Positions 24,330 through 32,894 of a stretch of DNA of 34,807 nucleotides are shown here, piece after piece. Origin of the DNA: an uncultured Bacteroidia bacterium (GTDB lineage: Bacteria; Bacteroidota; Bacteroidia; J057; CALLMJ01). The notes under the pieces were generated by a model. The model worked only from the letters and a program-made list of their open reading frames with translations, made no database searches and had not been told where the DNA came from. The position numbers and the translations under genes were made by a program. The DNA is taken from contig CALLNY010000086.1 of assembly GCA_938005475.1 (NCBI GenBank), positions 1 to 34,807 of the forward strand, in the 5' to 3' direction. Within the stretch, counting starts at the first letter, position 1. The number at the start of each line of letters is the position of its first letter.

Positions 24330-26165
24330 ATGAAATCAATAATCTTACTTACACTTGTTACGGTTTTGCAGAGGTCAATGCTTTATAGTCAAACTATCAA
24401 TGCGTACGCTCAAGTGACTGCCATTAACGGTAATATGTTAACCGTAGCGAATTTAAATGAAACTTTTCATTCCTTTTTAATAGGAGAAAAGGTGATTATC
24501 ATGCAAATGCAAGATAATGTTATAGGAATAAATACGAATAATAATGCAAATTTTGGAAATTTAGACAACATACAATCTGCAGGTTTATATGAAATTACTA
24601 CCATTCAAGCACGCCCAAATCTTACAACCATTCAAGTTAACCAACTAGTCAATAATTACAATATTTGCAATAATTGTCGTGTTCAGTTGATTAGTTTTAG
24701 AAAATTAGGGAACCAAGACTTTATTACTACTGGAAATATTACAGGATTACCCTGGAACGGAAATATAGGCGGTGTTATTGCTTTTGAAGTACCAGGCACC
24801 TTAATTTTAAATCACAACATCAACGCTAATGGAATAGGTTTTAGAGGAGGTCAAAGATCAAACGATTGGACTACCGCTCCTGGTTGTCGTGAAACTCCCT
24901 ACATAGCAAATAACGCTAATTACGGCTTTAAAGGGGAAGGGATTTATAGGGTTACTAACAATACTTACCGAAATTGTCGTGGAAGGATATTAAATGGGGG
25001 TGGTGGCGGTAATGACCATAACGGCGGTGGTGGCGGAGGTGGAAACTTTACGCAAGGAGGTCTCGGTGGCTACGGTTGGGATAATGGAAATACTTGCCCT
25101 CATAGTGCAGGAGGTTTAGGGGGGCTAGCGCTAAGTAATTTTATTAACGTGAACCGCATATTTATGGGCGGTGGTGGCGGCGGTGGTCAACAAAACAATT
25201 CCGTAGGCACCAACGGTGGTAACGGCGGCGGAATCATCTACATCAAAGCTCAAGCTATTCAAACCAACGGTACAGGTACTCGTTTTATATCCGCTAATGG
25301 TGTTAACACGCTTAATGGCGGACATGATGCAACAGGTGGCGGCGGAGCAGGAGGTAGTATTATTCTTAATATCCCTTTCTATCAAATTGCTAATACTTGT
25401 CCTTTATTTGTACAGACTAATGGAGGGAATACGGGCAATGTCGGGCATGCTCAATTCCATGGAGCAGGCGGCGCAGGCGCAAAAGGTCCTATCTTCTTCT
25501 ACACCTTCTCAAAACCTCAAAACGTCTTCCCCGAAGCTAATAATGGTACACCAGGCTGTAATAATAACGCAAATCCCTGTATCTCCTTCGGAGGTGAAGC
25601 TACCCCAGGTGATGCCATCTTCTACCTTGGTAATAATATCACGTTATCTACTACTCAAATCTCCCTAAATGCTTCCTTAAATCCTTACAACCAAGCCCTA
25701 CTTACTTGCAACATCATCAACCCTTCTAACTCCCTCGATAAACTTATACTCATGAAATCCCATAACCTCATAGAATGGACCGAAATTAACCAAACCCCTT
25801 TTCATACCGCTACCTTAACTTACCTCTTCAAAGACAATGACTTAAAAGAAAACCAATACTATCAAGTCATCATTATAGAGAATAATGGTAAGTTTCAATA
25901 TTCTAATATAGTTAACTTGTCTATCACAGATGACCTAAAATGGTATATAGCTCCTAATCCATTTCATGAACAAATTCTCATAGAAATTGCTGAACCTATT
26001 CAATCAATTAAAATCTATGATATTCAAGGAAATCTAATCTATTATCAAGAAAATCTGAATGAAATTCAAAAAAGGATTGATACAGAAAACTTCGCCGCAG
26101 GTACATACCTTATTGAAATTTACTCCGAACAACACCATTGGATAAAAAAAATGATAAAAAATTAA
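24330..26165 (+). CDS. glycine-rich secreted protein with type IX secretion sorting domain
   Basis: The 611-residue product has a signal peptide (MKSIILLTLVTVLQRSMLYSQ). Next comes an N-terminal beta region with NGNMLTVANLNETFHSFLIGE. The middle, about residues 220-350, has several Gly-rich runs (GGGGGNDHNGGGGGGGNF, FMGGGGGGGQQN, GGGGAGGSI). The C-terminus from about residue 530 is a Por sorting domain: WYIAPNPFHEQILIEI, IKIYDIQGNLIYY, and FAAGTYLIEIYSE, ending in basic HHWIKKMIKN. The protein is therefore probably carried across the outer membrane by the type IX system and attached to the surface. Its molecular function is unknown. It has a strong ribosome-binding site. Confidence 0.9.
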   Translation: MKSIILLTLVTVLQRSMLYSQTINAYAQVTAINGNMLTVANLNETFHSFLIGEKVIIMQMQDNVIGINTNNNANFGNLDNIQSAGLYEITTIQARPNLTTIQVNQLVNNYNICNNCRVQLISFRKLGNQDFITTGNITGLPWNGNIGGVIAFEVPGTLILNHNINANGIGFRGGQRSNDWTTAPGCRETPYIANNANYGFKGEGIYRVTNNTYRNCRGRILNGGGGGNDHNGGGGGGGNFTQGGLGGYGWDNGNTCPHSAGGLGGLALSNFINVNRIFMGGGGGGGQQNNSVGTNGGNGGGIIYIKAQAIQTNGTGTRFISANGVNTLNGGHDATGGGGAGGSIILNIPFYQIANTCPLFVQTNGGNTGNVGHAQFHGAGGAGAKGPIFFYTFSKPQNVFPEANNGTPGCNNNANPCISFGGEATPGDAIFYLGNNITLSTTQISLNASLNPYNQALLTCNIINPSNSLDKLILMKSHNLIEWTEINQTPFHTATLTYLFKDNDLKENQYYQVIIIENNGKFQYSNIVNLSITDDLKWYIAPNPFHEQILIEIAEPIQSIKIYDIQGNLIYYQENLNEIQKRIDTENFAAGTYLIEIYSEQHHWIKKMIKN

Positions 26166-26178
26166 ATTCATTTGCGTA

Positions 26179-26221
26179 ATGCACCAGCTTAATATTCTTT
26201 TATAGATTTAGGTTGGTGCAT
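26179..26221 (+). terminator. stem-loop after the type IX cargo gene
   Basis: Bases 26179-26192 (ATGCACCAGCTTAA) pair with 26208-26221 in a 14-bp stem with two G-U pairs and a 15-base loop. The following bases are GTATAAAAAAC, not a T run, so it may be a processing or stability element rather than a true intrinsic terminator. Confidence 0.5.
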
Positions 26222-26265
26222 GTATAAAAAACATTAGATAGATTTAACAACATTTAAAAAAATTG

Positions 26266-26273
26266 TATCTTTG
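26266..26273 (+). promoter_or_regulatory. -7 promoter element of the MCE gene
   Basis: TATCTTTG fits TAnnTTTG. TTTA at 26243-26246 is 19 bases upstream, one base from the TTTG -33 element. The ATG at 26280 is only 6 bases after it, so the mRNA is probably leaderless or nearly so. It rules out the TTG start at 26271. Confidence 0.65.
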
Positions 26274-26279
26274 CATTTC

Positions 26280-27254
26280 ATGAAAAAGTACTCCAAAGAA
26301 ATTCAAGTCGGAATTTTGACAGTGGTGGTAATTGTAATGTTTATTATTGGAATGAACTATTTAAAAGGTACTTCTTTTTTTCAGACCCGTATCTATTTGA
26401 GTGCCAAATATAAAAAAATAGAAGGTTTAATGGTGGGAGGCAAAGTGTTGTACAATGGTTACCAAATGGGGCAGGTTCGCTCTATCTATATAGACCCCCA
26501 ATCTAAAGATATCGTAGTAACTTTTGACATAGCTCACCTCTTTGATATCCCCAAAAACTCTATTGCTATGATTCATTCTACCGATTTTTTAGGTACAAAA
26601 GGTATTCAACTATTATTAGGAAATGGAGAACCATGCGTATCAGGAGATACGCTTCGTGATTCTATTGAGGTGGGTATGGTCGATAAAGCAATGACAGAAA
26701 TAGAACCCGTCAAAGTAAAATTAGAAAGTACTTTAACCGAAGTTAACCTTTTGGCTAAATCTATCCGAAACGTCATTGAAGATTCTACCCATTATCGTAT
26801 TCAAACTATGTTAGCAAATTTCCAAAAAACTACTCATCATTTAGCGCAGGTCTCTCAAAAACTACCTCAAATTTTCATCAAATTGGATACTATTGCTACC
26901 AACACCACCACTATAACGAGTGCTTTGGCTCAAGAAAAGGAAAATATTCAAAAAATTGTTCGTAACGCAATGCTACTATCAGACTCTCTTGCCGCTGGTG
27001 CTGGTGATATAAAGCAACTTATGCAAAGTGCTCAAAAAACCCTATCAGAACTACAAACAATAGTTAGAACTATTAACAACGGTGAAGGTACTATCGGTAA
27101 ACTCCTCAAAGGAGATGAACTACATCAATCCATTGTCAAAACTACGGAGAGCCTTAACGCTTTGTTAATAGAATTTAAAGAGCATCCTAAACGCTTTGTG
27201 CATTTTTCACTCTTCGGTAAAAAAGATAAACCACAAAATAACCTCAAAAAATAA
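26280..27254 (+). CDS. MCE family (MlaD-like) lipid-transport protein
   Basis: The product of 324 residues has one N-terminal transmembrane helix (VGILTVVVIVMFIIGMNYL) and the MCE domain behind it: KKIEGLMVGGKVLYNGYQMG, VRSIYIDPQSKDIVVTFDI, and STDFLGTKGIQLLLGNG. A long helical C-terminal part from about residue 150 has coiled-coil-like repeats and ends in basic GKKDKPQNN. MCE proteins form rings that carry phospholipids between membranes, with MlaE and MlaF as partners; those genes are not in this window. The DUF1599 gene starts 4 bases after the stop. Confidence 0.9.
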   Translation: MKKYSKEIQVGILTVVVIVMFIIGMNYLKGTSFFQTRIYLSAKYKKIEGLMVGGKVLYNGYQMGQVRSIYIDPQSKDIVVTFDIAHLFDIPKNSIAMIHSTDFLGTKGIQLLLGNGEPCVSGDTLRDSIEVGMVDKAMTEIEPVKVKLESTLTEVNLLAKSIRNVIEDSTHYRIQTMLANFQKTTHHLAQVSQKLPQIFIKLDTIATNTTTITSALAQEKENIQKIVRNAMLLSDSLAAGAGDIKQLMQSAQKTLSELQTIVRTINNGEGTIGKLLKGDELHQSIVKTTESLNALLIEFKEHPKRFVHFSLFGKKDKPQNNLKK

Positions 27255-27258
27255 TACC

Positions 27259-27780
27259 ATGAATACTGAACAACTCTACTTTGAGATTATTGACCAATGT
27301 AAAGCGCTTTTTATAAAAAAAAATCATGATTATGGTACTTCTTGGACTTTGTTCAGGCTACCTTCTTTAACAGACCAAATCTATATTAAAGCTAAACGAA
27401 TACGTTCTATTGAAGAATCTCATCTCAATTTAGTAGGAGAAGACATCGAAAATGAATATAAAGGCATTATCAATTACAGTTTAATGGCTTTGATTTTGTC
27501 CCATTGTAGTGAACAAAAAATCCAAGAAGATTTGTTAGAATGTTATAATCAACAAGTGAAATTATGTTATGAAACGATGTTAAAAAAAAATCATGATTAC
27601 GGAGAAGCTTGGCGTGAAATGCGTATTCCTTCTTTTACCGACATGATTTTAGTTAAATTAGCAAGAATTAAACAAATTGAAGATCATCAGCAGAAGCTAC
27701 TTGCCTCAGAAGGTGTTGAAAATAATTATATTGATTGTATCAACTATGCTATTTTTGCTTTGATTAAATTACGAATGTAG
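27259..27780 (+). CDS. DUF1599 protein with two internal repeats
   Basis: The 173-residue protein is built of two similar halves: KKNHDYGTSWTLFRLPSLTD with KAKRIRSIE, and KKNHDYGEAWREMRIPSFTD with KLARIKQIE. Each half has the KNHDYG motif and an all-helical look. From memory DUF1599 has been called nucleotide-modification-associated domain 1; I am not sure of its present name. I chose the ATG at 27259 because the frame upstream overlaps the MCE gene. It follows the MCE gene by 4 bases and precedes the 458-residue unknown by 6, so all three are probably one unit. Confidence 0.82.
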   Translation: MNTEQLYFEIIDQCKALFIKKNHDYGTSWTLFRLPSLTDQIYIKAKRIRSIEESHLNLVGEDIENEYKGIINYSLMALILSHCSEQKIQEDLLECYNQQVKLCYETMLKKNHDYGEAWREMRIPSFTDMILVKLARIKQIEDHQQKLLASEGVENNYIDCINYAIFALIKLRM

Positions 27781-27786
27781 AAACAA

Positions 27787-29163
27787 ATGAATTATTTAGT
27801 TCAGTTCTTATCCGTTCTTAAAAAATCAGAAATAGAAAAATTAAAGCTTATTCCTTTGAGCGGAAAAGAAAAAAAACTTTTAGATTTACTTATAATCTAT
27901 AAAAATAAAAATCTGCCCAAAGATATCATTTTAGAAAAGTTACAACTTACAGAAAGTCATTTTTATAAAGCTTGTTCTGTTATTTTAGATAAATGTTACC
28001 GATTTTTATTTCATAATGACTTTTTTGAAAGTATTCGTTTTTTATCAAAGCGGGATTTATATCAAAACTTAAAACATGAAATCCTTAAGCAAGAAAAGAG
28101 ATATGCTAATGACTTAAAATTCAATTTATTAGCTTTTGAATTACTTCAAAGAGGTTCCTATAAAAATCATGAAGAGAAGCTCATACAACACTTTGCTAAT
28201 CAAATCAAAAATATAATTCAAATTTTATCTGATGAAAACTTAAAATTAGATTTCCTTTACTTTTTAGAGATTCGTAGAATGCGTTCCAAAATTTTTGAAT
28301 TAGCCGCATTACAACAAACAGAAAAAGCTCTTTTTATAAAAAAACATTTGTTAGAACTTCAAAAACAGATTGTTATCCATCAACACCGATTGGCTTCTTT
28401 TCATTTATATCACGCATTGTATAACTATTACAATTTATTCAAAGATTCTGAAGGTAATCCTGAAAGTTGGTTAAATAAAGCATTAGAAGCCAGCGAATAT
28501 GTAACCGAATACATAGAACCTGACGATATAATCAATACCAAAGCTAAAATTGCAGAAAATTTATATTATCAATCTCAATTTCATCAAGCCATTAACATTT
28601 ATATACAACTAAAAGAAGAATACCCCCATATTTTTTTTGAAGATTTTTATCACCTTACTAAATATGTACAATTATGTTTTATCCTTGATAAATTAGAAGA
28701 AGCAGAAGCGATATTAAACCAATATTTTTTGGATTATTTAAGAATCTTACACCCATCAAGGGGAACAATGGCGGCTATCAATTACAGTAAATTATTCCTT
28801 CTTCAAAAAGATTTTCATGAGGCTAATCTTGTTCTACAAAAAGCTCGTTTTCTTAACGATAAAAATTTTTTTTTACCCTACGAATTTGAAATTCGTCTTT
28901 TAGAATCTACCCTAATTTTTCTTACACAAGACTTAGATTTCTTTTTCGATAACATCAAAAAACAATTTAAATACTTCAAAAGTAAAGGACTGAAACCCAG
29001 AGAGTCTAATTATATTAATTATTTAAGATGTTTAAAAAAATTATCCCAAAATAGTAGTAAAAAGTTGGGGAAAGAGTACCATAAAATTTATGATACCTTT
29101 CAGAGAGGTAGTTATGCGGTTTACGGAAAATTATTAAATTTGTGTCTTCAAAAAAATGAGTAA
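27787..29163 (+). CDS. large helical protein of unknown function
   Basis: The 458-residue protein is almost all helix with no signal peptide or membrane segment. The N-terminal 90 residues look like a helix-turn-helix-type domain (LPKDIILEKLQLTESHFYKA). The middle and C-terminus contain TPR-like helix pairs, for example AKIAENLYYQSQFHQAINIY, and EEAEAILNQYFLDYL. No catalytic motif is seen. It overlaps gpmI by 8 bases. A scaffold or regulatory role is possible but unproven. Confidence 0.72.
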   Translation: MNYLVQFLSVLKKSEIEKLKLIPLSGKEKKLLDLLIIYKNKNLPKDIILEKLQLTESHFYKACSVILDKCYRFLFHNDFFESIRFLSKRDLYQNLKHEILKQEKRYANDLKFNLLAFELLQRGSYKNHEEKLIQHFANQIKNIIQILSDENLKLDFLYFLEIRRMRSKIFELAALQQTEKALFIKKHLLELQKQIVIHQHRLASFHLYHALYNYYNLFKDSEGNPESWLNKALEASEYVTEYIEPDDIINTKAKIAENLYYQSQFHQAINIYIQLKEEYPHIFFEDFYHLTKYVQLCFILDKLEEAEAILNQYFLDYLRILHPSRGTMAAINYSKLFLLQKDFHEANLVLQKARFLNDKNFFLPYEFEIRLLESTLIFLTQDLDFFFDNIKKQFKYFKSKGLKPRESNYINYLRCLKKLSQNSSKKLGKEYHKIYDTFQRGSYAVYGKLLNLCLQKNE

Positions 29164-30673
29164 GAAAGTTTTATTGGTCATATTAGATGGTTGGGGCGTC
29201 GCAGAAAATCCCAAGTACTCCGCTATTGACCACGCTAATGTAGATTATTATTGGAAATTATGGAATAATTATCCCCATGCTTTATTAGAAGCTTCAGGAA
29301 GAGCAGTAGGATTACCAGAGGGGCAAATGGGGAATTCCGAAGTAGGACACATGAACCTTGGCGCTGGTCGTATCGTTTACCAAGAATTAGAACGTATAAG
29401 CAATGCTTTTGAAAATCAAACAGTAGAGTATAATAAAACTTTGAAGAGTTTAATCCATTATTGCCAACAAAACCAAAAGCCTCTACATCTGTTAGGATTA
29501 GTATCTGACGGTGGTGTACATTCTCATAGCAAGCATCTGTTACAAATCCTTCAATTTCTTAAAAAACATAATTTACCTGAAGTTTATATTCATGCATTTT
29601 TAGATGGTAGAGATTCAGACCCCAAAAGTGGTATAGGCTTTATTCAAGAATTACAATCGTTTACGCAAAAATTAGGTATAGGAAAAATTGCTTCTCTAAT
29701 AGGGCGTTATTATGCTATGGACCGCGATAAACGATGGGAACGCATTGCAAAAGCTTATCATTTACTTGTCAATAAACAAGGAAAATCTTATCAAGAAGCA
29801 TTGCAAGCTATTCAAGACTCTTACACAGAAAATATTACAGATGAATTTTTAGAGCCTGTTGTCCTGAAAGATTATCAACCGATACAACCCCAAGATGCTG
29901 TTTTATTTTTTAATTTTAGGACGGATAGGGGGCGTGAACTGACCCAAGCACTCACTCAACAAGATTTCCCTGAGCATCAAATGTTTAAATTACCCTTAAA
30001 ATTTGTTACTTTGACTCGTTATGATGTTACTTTCCAGGACGTAGAGGTAGTATTTGAAAAAGAAGATATTACTGAAACTTTGGGAGAGGTTTTAGCTAAA
30101 AATGGTAAAAAACAAATTCGTATAGCCGAGACAGAAAAATACCCTCATGTAACTTTTTTCTTTAATGGTGGTAAAGAGGAACCTTTTGAAGGAGAAAAAC
30201 GTATTTTATGTCCTTCACCGAAGGTTGCAACTTATGATTTGAAACCTGAAATGAGTGCTTACGAAGTGCGAGACCAAATTCTTCCTGAATTGCAAAATAA
30301 GACGGCCGATTTTATTTGTTTAAATTTTGCTAATCCAGATATGGTAGGGCATACAGGCGTTTGGGAAGCCGCTATAAAAGCCTGTGAAGTCGTCAGTAAT
30401 TGTTTAGAAAAAGTCATTGAAACTGCTATAAACAATGGTTACGAAGCAATTATTTTAGCTGACCATGGCAATGTGGATAAAATGATAAATGAAGATGGCT
30501 CCCCTCATACTGCTCATACTACTGCATTGGTGCCTTGTATTTTGGTTAGTACTCAAACTTCTTATAAACTCAAAAATCTCGGTAAATTAGGAGATATAGC
30601 CCCCACTATCCTCAAAATGATGAACCTACCAATTCCAAAAGCCATGAACGGGGACGTGTTAATAATGGACTGA
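29156..30673 (+). CDS. gpmI: 2,3-bisphosphoglycerate-independent phosphoglycerate mutase
   Basis: GpmI interconverts 3- and 2-phosphoglycerate in glycolysis with two manganese ions. The alkaline-phosphatase-superfamily landmarks are LVILDGWG at 7-14, the catalytic Ser61 in MGNSEVGH, and the metal-binding DMVGHTGVWEA and ADHGNVDKM. FLDGRDSDPKSG and ALFFNFRTDRGRE-type segments also fit. The 505-residue length is normal. It begins inside the end of the preceding helical-protein gene with an 8-base overlap. Confidence 0.96.
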   Translation: MSKKVLLVILDGWGVAENPKYSAIDHANVDYYWKLWNNYPHALLEASGRAVGLPEGQMGNSEVGHMNLGAGRIVYQELERISNAFENQTVEYNKTLKSLIHYCQQNQKPLHLLGLVSDGGVHSHSKHLLQILQFLKKHNLPEVYIHAFLDGRDSDPKSGIGFIQELQSFTQKLGIGKIASLIGRYYAMDRDKRWERIAKAYHLLVNKQGKSYQEALQAIQDSYTENITDEFLEPVVLKDYQPIQPQDAVLFFNFRTDRGRELTQALTQQDFPEHQMFKLPLKFVTLTRYDVTFQDVEVVFEKEDITETLGEVLAKNGKKQIRIAETEKYPHVTFFFNGGKEEPFEGEKRILCPSPKVATYDLKPEMSAYEVRDQILPELQNKTADFICLNFANPDMVGHTGVWEAAIKACEVVSNCLEKVIETAINNGYEAIILADHGNVDKMINEDGSPHTAHTTALVPCILVSTQTSYKLKNLGKLGDIAPTILKMMNLPIPKAMNGDVLIMD

Positions 30674-30710
30674 ATTTTGCACATACACTTTAAAAGATGT
30701 AAAAACAATT

Positions 30711-30718
30711 TACCTTTG
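30711..30718 (+). promoter_or_regulatory. -7 promoter element before the 30728 gene
   Basis: TACCTTTG fits TAnnTTTG and is followed 9 bases later by the ATG at 30728. It rules out the longer frame from 30677, which starts upstream of it. No TTTG is seen 19-20 bases upstream. Confidence 0.5.
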
Positions 30719-30727
30719 TGTGGTAAG

Positions 30728-31051
30728 ATGTTAAAGTGGGCTATTCTTTGGGGGAACTTACTTCATTGGTCTATTGGGGTTTATGGACAAAACAATAAAT
30801 CTATTACGATTAGTCCACCTATTTTCCAACCAGAGGTAATTACGATTCCGTTCTCTATTCCTAATGCAGGTATGGTAGAATTTTATTTATATGATGATAT
30901 AACGAATAAAGGAATTTTAAGAACACAACTCATTTGCGAAAAAGGTGACAGTGTAATTACTTTTAAAAGAAAAAAATTAATAGAGGGCATGCCCTATCGC
31001 TATGATGTAATTTATAAAGGTCAAAAAGTAAGCGGTAAATTAAGACCCTAA
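30728..31051 (+). CDS. small secreted beta-rich protein of unknown function
   Basis: From ATG 30728 the product has 107 residues: a signal (MLKWAILWGNLLHWSIGVYG then QNN) and a mature beta-rich part (FSIPNAGMVEFYLYDD, DSVITFKRKKLIEGMPYRYD, VSGKLRP). It looks like a FlgD-Ig or Por-tail-like sheet standing alone. The function is unknown. It follows gpmI by 54 bases with its own -7 element. The 81 bases before the next gene are AT-rich with a poly-T stretch but no hairpin. Confidence 0.68.
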   Translation: MLKWAILWGNLLHWSIGVYGQNNKSITISPPIFQPEVITIPFSIPNAGMVEFYLYDDITNKGILRTQLICEKGDSVITFKRKKLIEGMPYRYDVIYKGQKVSGKLRP

Positions 31052-31132
31052 AAATTTTTTTAGTTTTTTTTGTTTTTCGTATCAAAATAATGATAAAATT
31101 TGCACCACTCAATAAAAACCAATAAATACAGA

Positions 31133-31774
31133 ATGTCACCTATGTTTGAACAAGAACTCAGCAAATTTGTACAAAGTGTAACTGCCTTAAAAAACAAGGA
31201 TTGGGCAGAAATAGAACTTCCTGCAATGCAAGTTTTACAGGCTCTTTTTGAGGAAAGTGAGGAAATTCTAAGCAACATGACCGCTAAAATTCAAGAACCT
31301 TTGAACGAGATTGCCGTCGCAAGAATGGCTAAAGCTTTCCCTGACTCTCCTTATTACTATCATTATAGTGAGCAAATTCAGCATTATTGTAAACAACTAA
31401 ACCTTGATATCAATCGCTATCTCCCAAGAGGTTGGTTTAAAATTACTTTTGTGCTTTCCAAAGGAATTAAGTATCGTGTAGTTTTTTGTATTTTCTTTCA
31501 GAAAGGGCAAAATAAAATTGTTATTCTACCTTTCCTAGAACATTTAGAAAAAATCAAATACCAAAGTAAAAGAGGTTTTAAGCCCAAAGATAAAGAACAC
31601 GAAATTGATAATGACTTTGTTGCTAATGGCATAGATTTTGATAATAATCCATTTGTAGTTTCTGCGGATGTGGATACAATTCGCTTTGAAACTGAAAATA
31701 TTAAAAATTTCTATTATCAAAAAGTAACATTGGCATTACAAAAAATATCAGAAATTATTAACCATTTGTTATAA
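31133..31774 (+). CDS. cytoplasmic protein of unknown function
   Basis: The 213-residue product from ATG 31133 starts MSPMFEQELSKFVQSV; ATG 31142 is another choice. It has no signal peptide. The N-terminal half is helical (AEIELPAMQVLQALFEESEE), followed by YLPRGWFKITFVLSKGIKYR and a basic stretch (KYQSKRGFKPKDKEHEID), and a helical end. I do not recognise the family. Its stop lies one base before the ATG of the beta-barrel gene, suggesting one transcript. Confidence 0.68.
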   Translation: MSPMFEQELSKFVQSVTALKNKDWAEIELPAMQVLQALFEESEEILSNMTAKIQEPLNEIAVARMAKAFPDSPYYYHYSEQIQHYCKQLNLDINRYLPRGWFKITFVLSKGIKYRVVFCIFFQKGQNKIVILPFLEHLEKIKYQSKRGFKPKDKEHEIDNDFVANGIDFDNNPFVVSADVDTIRFETENIKNFYYQKVTLALQKISEIINHLL

Positions 31775-31775
31775 T

Positions 31776-32495
31776 ATGAAAAAAATTAGTTTTTTAGTAG
31801 TAGCAATTTTAGCTTTTCAAAATGCTTTTGCACAAAAAGGCTTTAATTTTGGGTTAAACATAGCACCTGTAATTAGCTTAACAAAATGGGATAGTTCAAA
31901 AAAAGAATTTAAAAATTGGGATAGCAAGTCTCGTTTGGGATTCAAAGGAGGGCTTATGTTAGGCTATGGATTTGCTGAAAATGTAGGTATTAAGACAGGA
32001 ATAAATGTATTATTAGCAGGGTTTTCTACCCAGATTAAAAATGTTACCCCTAATCCTACTAATAAGTATTCATTAACAGCCGTCGAAGTTCCTTTATTGC
32101 TAAAAATGCGTACTAATGATTTAGCATCAGGTATCCACGCAAAAGGATATTTTGGTGGGGCATTGGGGGTTAATGTGGGTGCTAAAGTTGATGCCAGTGC
32201 AAACCAAACTCCATTGTACGAGCAAGGTAAAAATACTATTACAGAGCATTTTCAACCTTTCTACACTTGGTTTTCCTTCGGTGCAGGAATTGATTGGGAT
32301 ATTGAAGGAGTAGGTATGCTTGATTTAGCTGTCGTTTACAATCTCGGTTTATCCAATATCATCAAACCAAATCACGAAATTGAATATACTATAAACTCTG
32401 AAACTAACAAAATTAAGCCCTATAAGAATTTAAGAAGTAGAATGAGCTACATTGGCTTAAATATTGGCTTTTGGTTCCCCATGGGCGGTAAATAA
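31776..32495 (+). CDS. outer-membrane beta-barrel protein (porin-like)
   Basis: The 239-residue protein has a signal peptide (MKKISFLVVAILAFQNAFAQ) and a barrel pattern of alternating residues: FNFGLNIAPVISLTKW, RLGFKGGLMLGYGFAENVGI, YFGGALGVNVG and a final strand SYIGLNIGFWF ending near the C-terminus. It resembles the small outer-membrane beta-barrel family of Bacteroidota (PF13568-like). The cargo or partner is unknown. A strong terminator follows. Confidence 0.85.
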   Translation: MKKISFLVVAILAFQNAFAQKGFNFGLNIAPVISLTKWDSSKKEFKNWDSKSRLGFKGGLMLGYGFAENVGIKTGINVLLAGFSTQIKNVTPNPTNKYSLTAVEVPLLLKMRTNDLASGIHAKGYFGGALGVNVGAKVDASANQTPLYEQGKNTITEHFQPFYTWFSFGAGIDWDIEGVGMLDLAVVYNLGLSNIIKPNHEIEYTINSETNKIKPYKNLRSRMSYIGLNIGFWFPMGGK

Positions 32496-32511
32496 TTTCT
32501 TCTGTTTATTC

Positions 32512-32546
32512 AGGCTGTCTATTACAATTGTAGACAGCCTCTTTTA
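32512..32546. terminator. intrinsic terminator between the beta-barrel gene and the toxin-like array
   Basis: AGGCTGTCTA (32512-32521) and TAGACAGCCT (32531-32540) form a perfect 10-bp stem with a 9-base loop, followed by CTTTTAA. It ends the plus-strand unit and can also stop minus-strand transcription from the array. Confidence 0.85.
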
Positions 32547-32558
32547 AGAATTGATTCT

Positions 32559-32578
32559 TGTATACATTTATGTATACA
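32559..32578. repeat. two copies of the palindrome TGTATACA
   Basis: TGTATACA occurs at 32559-32566 and at 32571-32578, separated by TTTA. Each is self-complementary, so the pair can form nested hairpins. Just upstream is AAGAATTGATTCTT, another short inverted repeat. They sit at the end of the truncated cassette, where an immunity gene would be expected. Confidence 0.5.
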
Positions 32579-32595
32579 TTAATTTTAATCATTTT

Positions 32596-32894
32596 TTAAT
32601 TATAACTTGTTAGATCAAAATACTCTACTGCTGAACTTATGATAGCACCTGAAACGGCTCCAATTACATTTTCTGTAGCGGCAGAAGCTGGATTGGGTGC
32701 CATTGCACCTCATAAAACTCCTCTAACTCCTCCGTTCCACGCTCCTATAATATCCGCTTTCGCTACATCACCAGGATTTTGTTTACTTGCGTCTAATAAT
32801 TCCCACCAGGCATCATTTGTATCTTTCCACACCATTGTCCAGTACGCATAACTATGCCTTGCTACGCTTGCACTCATAAGTAAAATGACTTTTT
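32596..32894 (-). pseudogene. 5'-truncated third copy of the array toxin-like gene, with in-frame stop
   Basis: The minus-strand frame of bases 32894-32802 matches the copy at 33500-34030 in 91 of 93 bases and encodes VILLMSASVARHSYAYWTM through the WW motif. Upstream of 32894 the similarity stops sharply inside a poly-A/T run; the N-terminal 76 or so residues are missing. After WW it continues with its own tail: ELLDASKQNPGDVAKADIIG, a TGA at 32710-32712, then SAATENVIGAVSGAIISSAV, and TAA at 32596. The tail has the same Gly/Ala zipper-like look as the intact copies but a different sequence. The closest following frame, at 32592, is 29 codons and not membrane-like, so its immunity partner seems lost. 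Confidence 0.85.
32802..32894 (-). repeat. truncated copy of the constant block of the array genes
   Basis: These 93 bases match 33715-33807 with two substitutions (at 32809 and 32830). The similarity ends at 32895, where the neighbour gene's stop codon begins at the junction. Confidence 0.85.

Noticed and set aside
25131-25668. Long open frames on both strands over the glycine-rich region
   Set aside because: They arise from the repetitive GGN codons of the type IX cargo gene and have no start context or coding-like composition.
32559-32578. TGTATACA pair as a phage or plasmid attachment site
   Set aside because: No integrase gene or tRNA is nearby, and short AT-rich palindromes are common near terminators.
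32639-32851. Plus-strand open frame of 70 codons in the array
   Set aside because: It is the complement of the truncated copy C, whose minus frame matches the intact copies; no independent coding signs.
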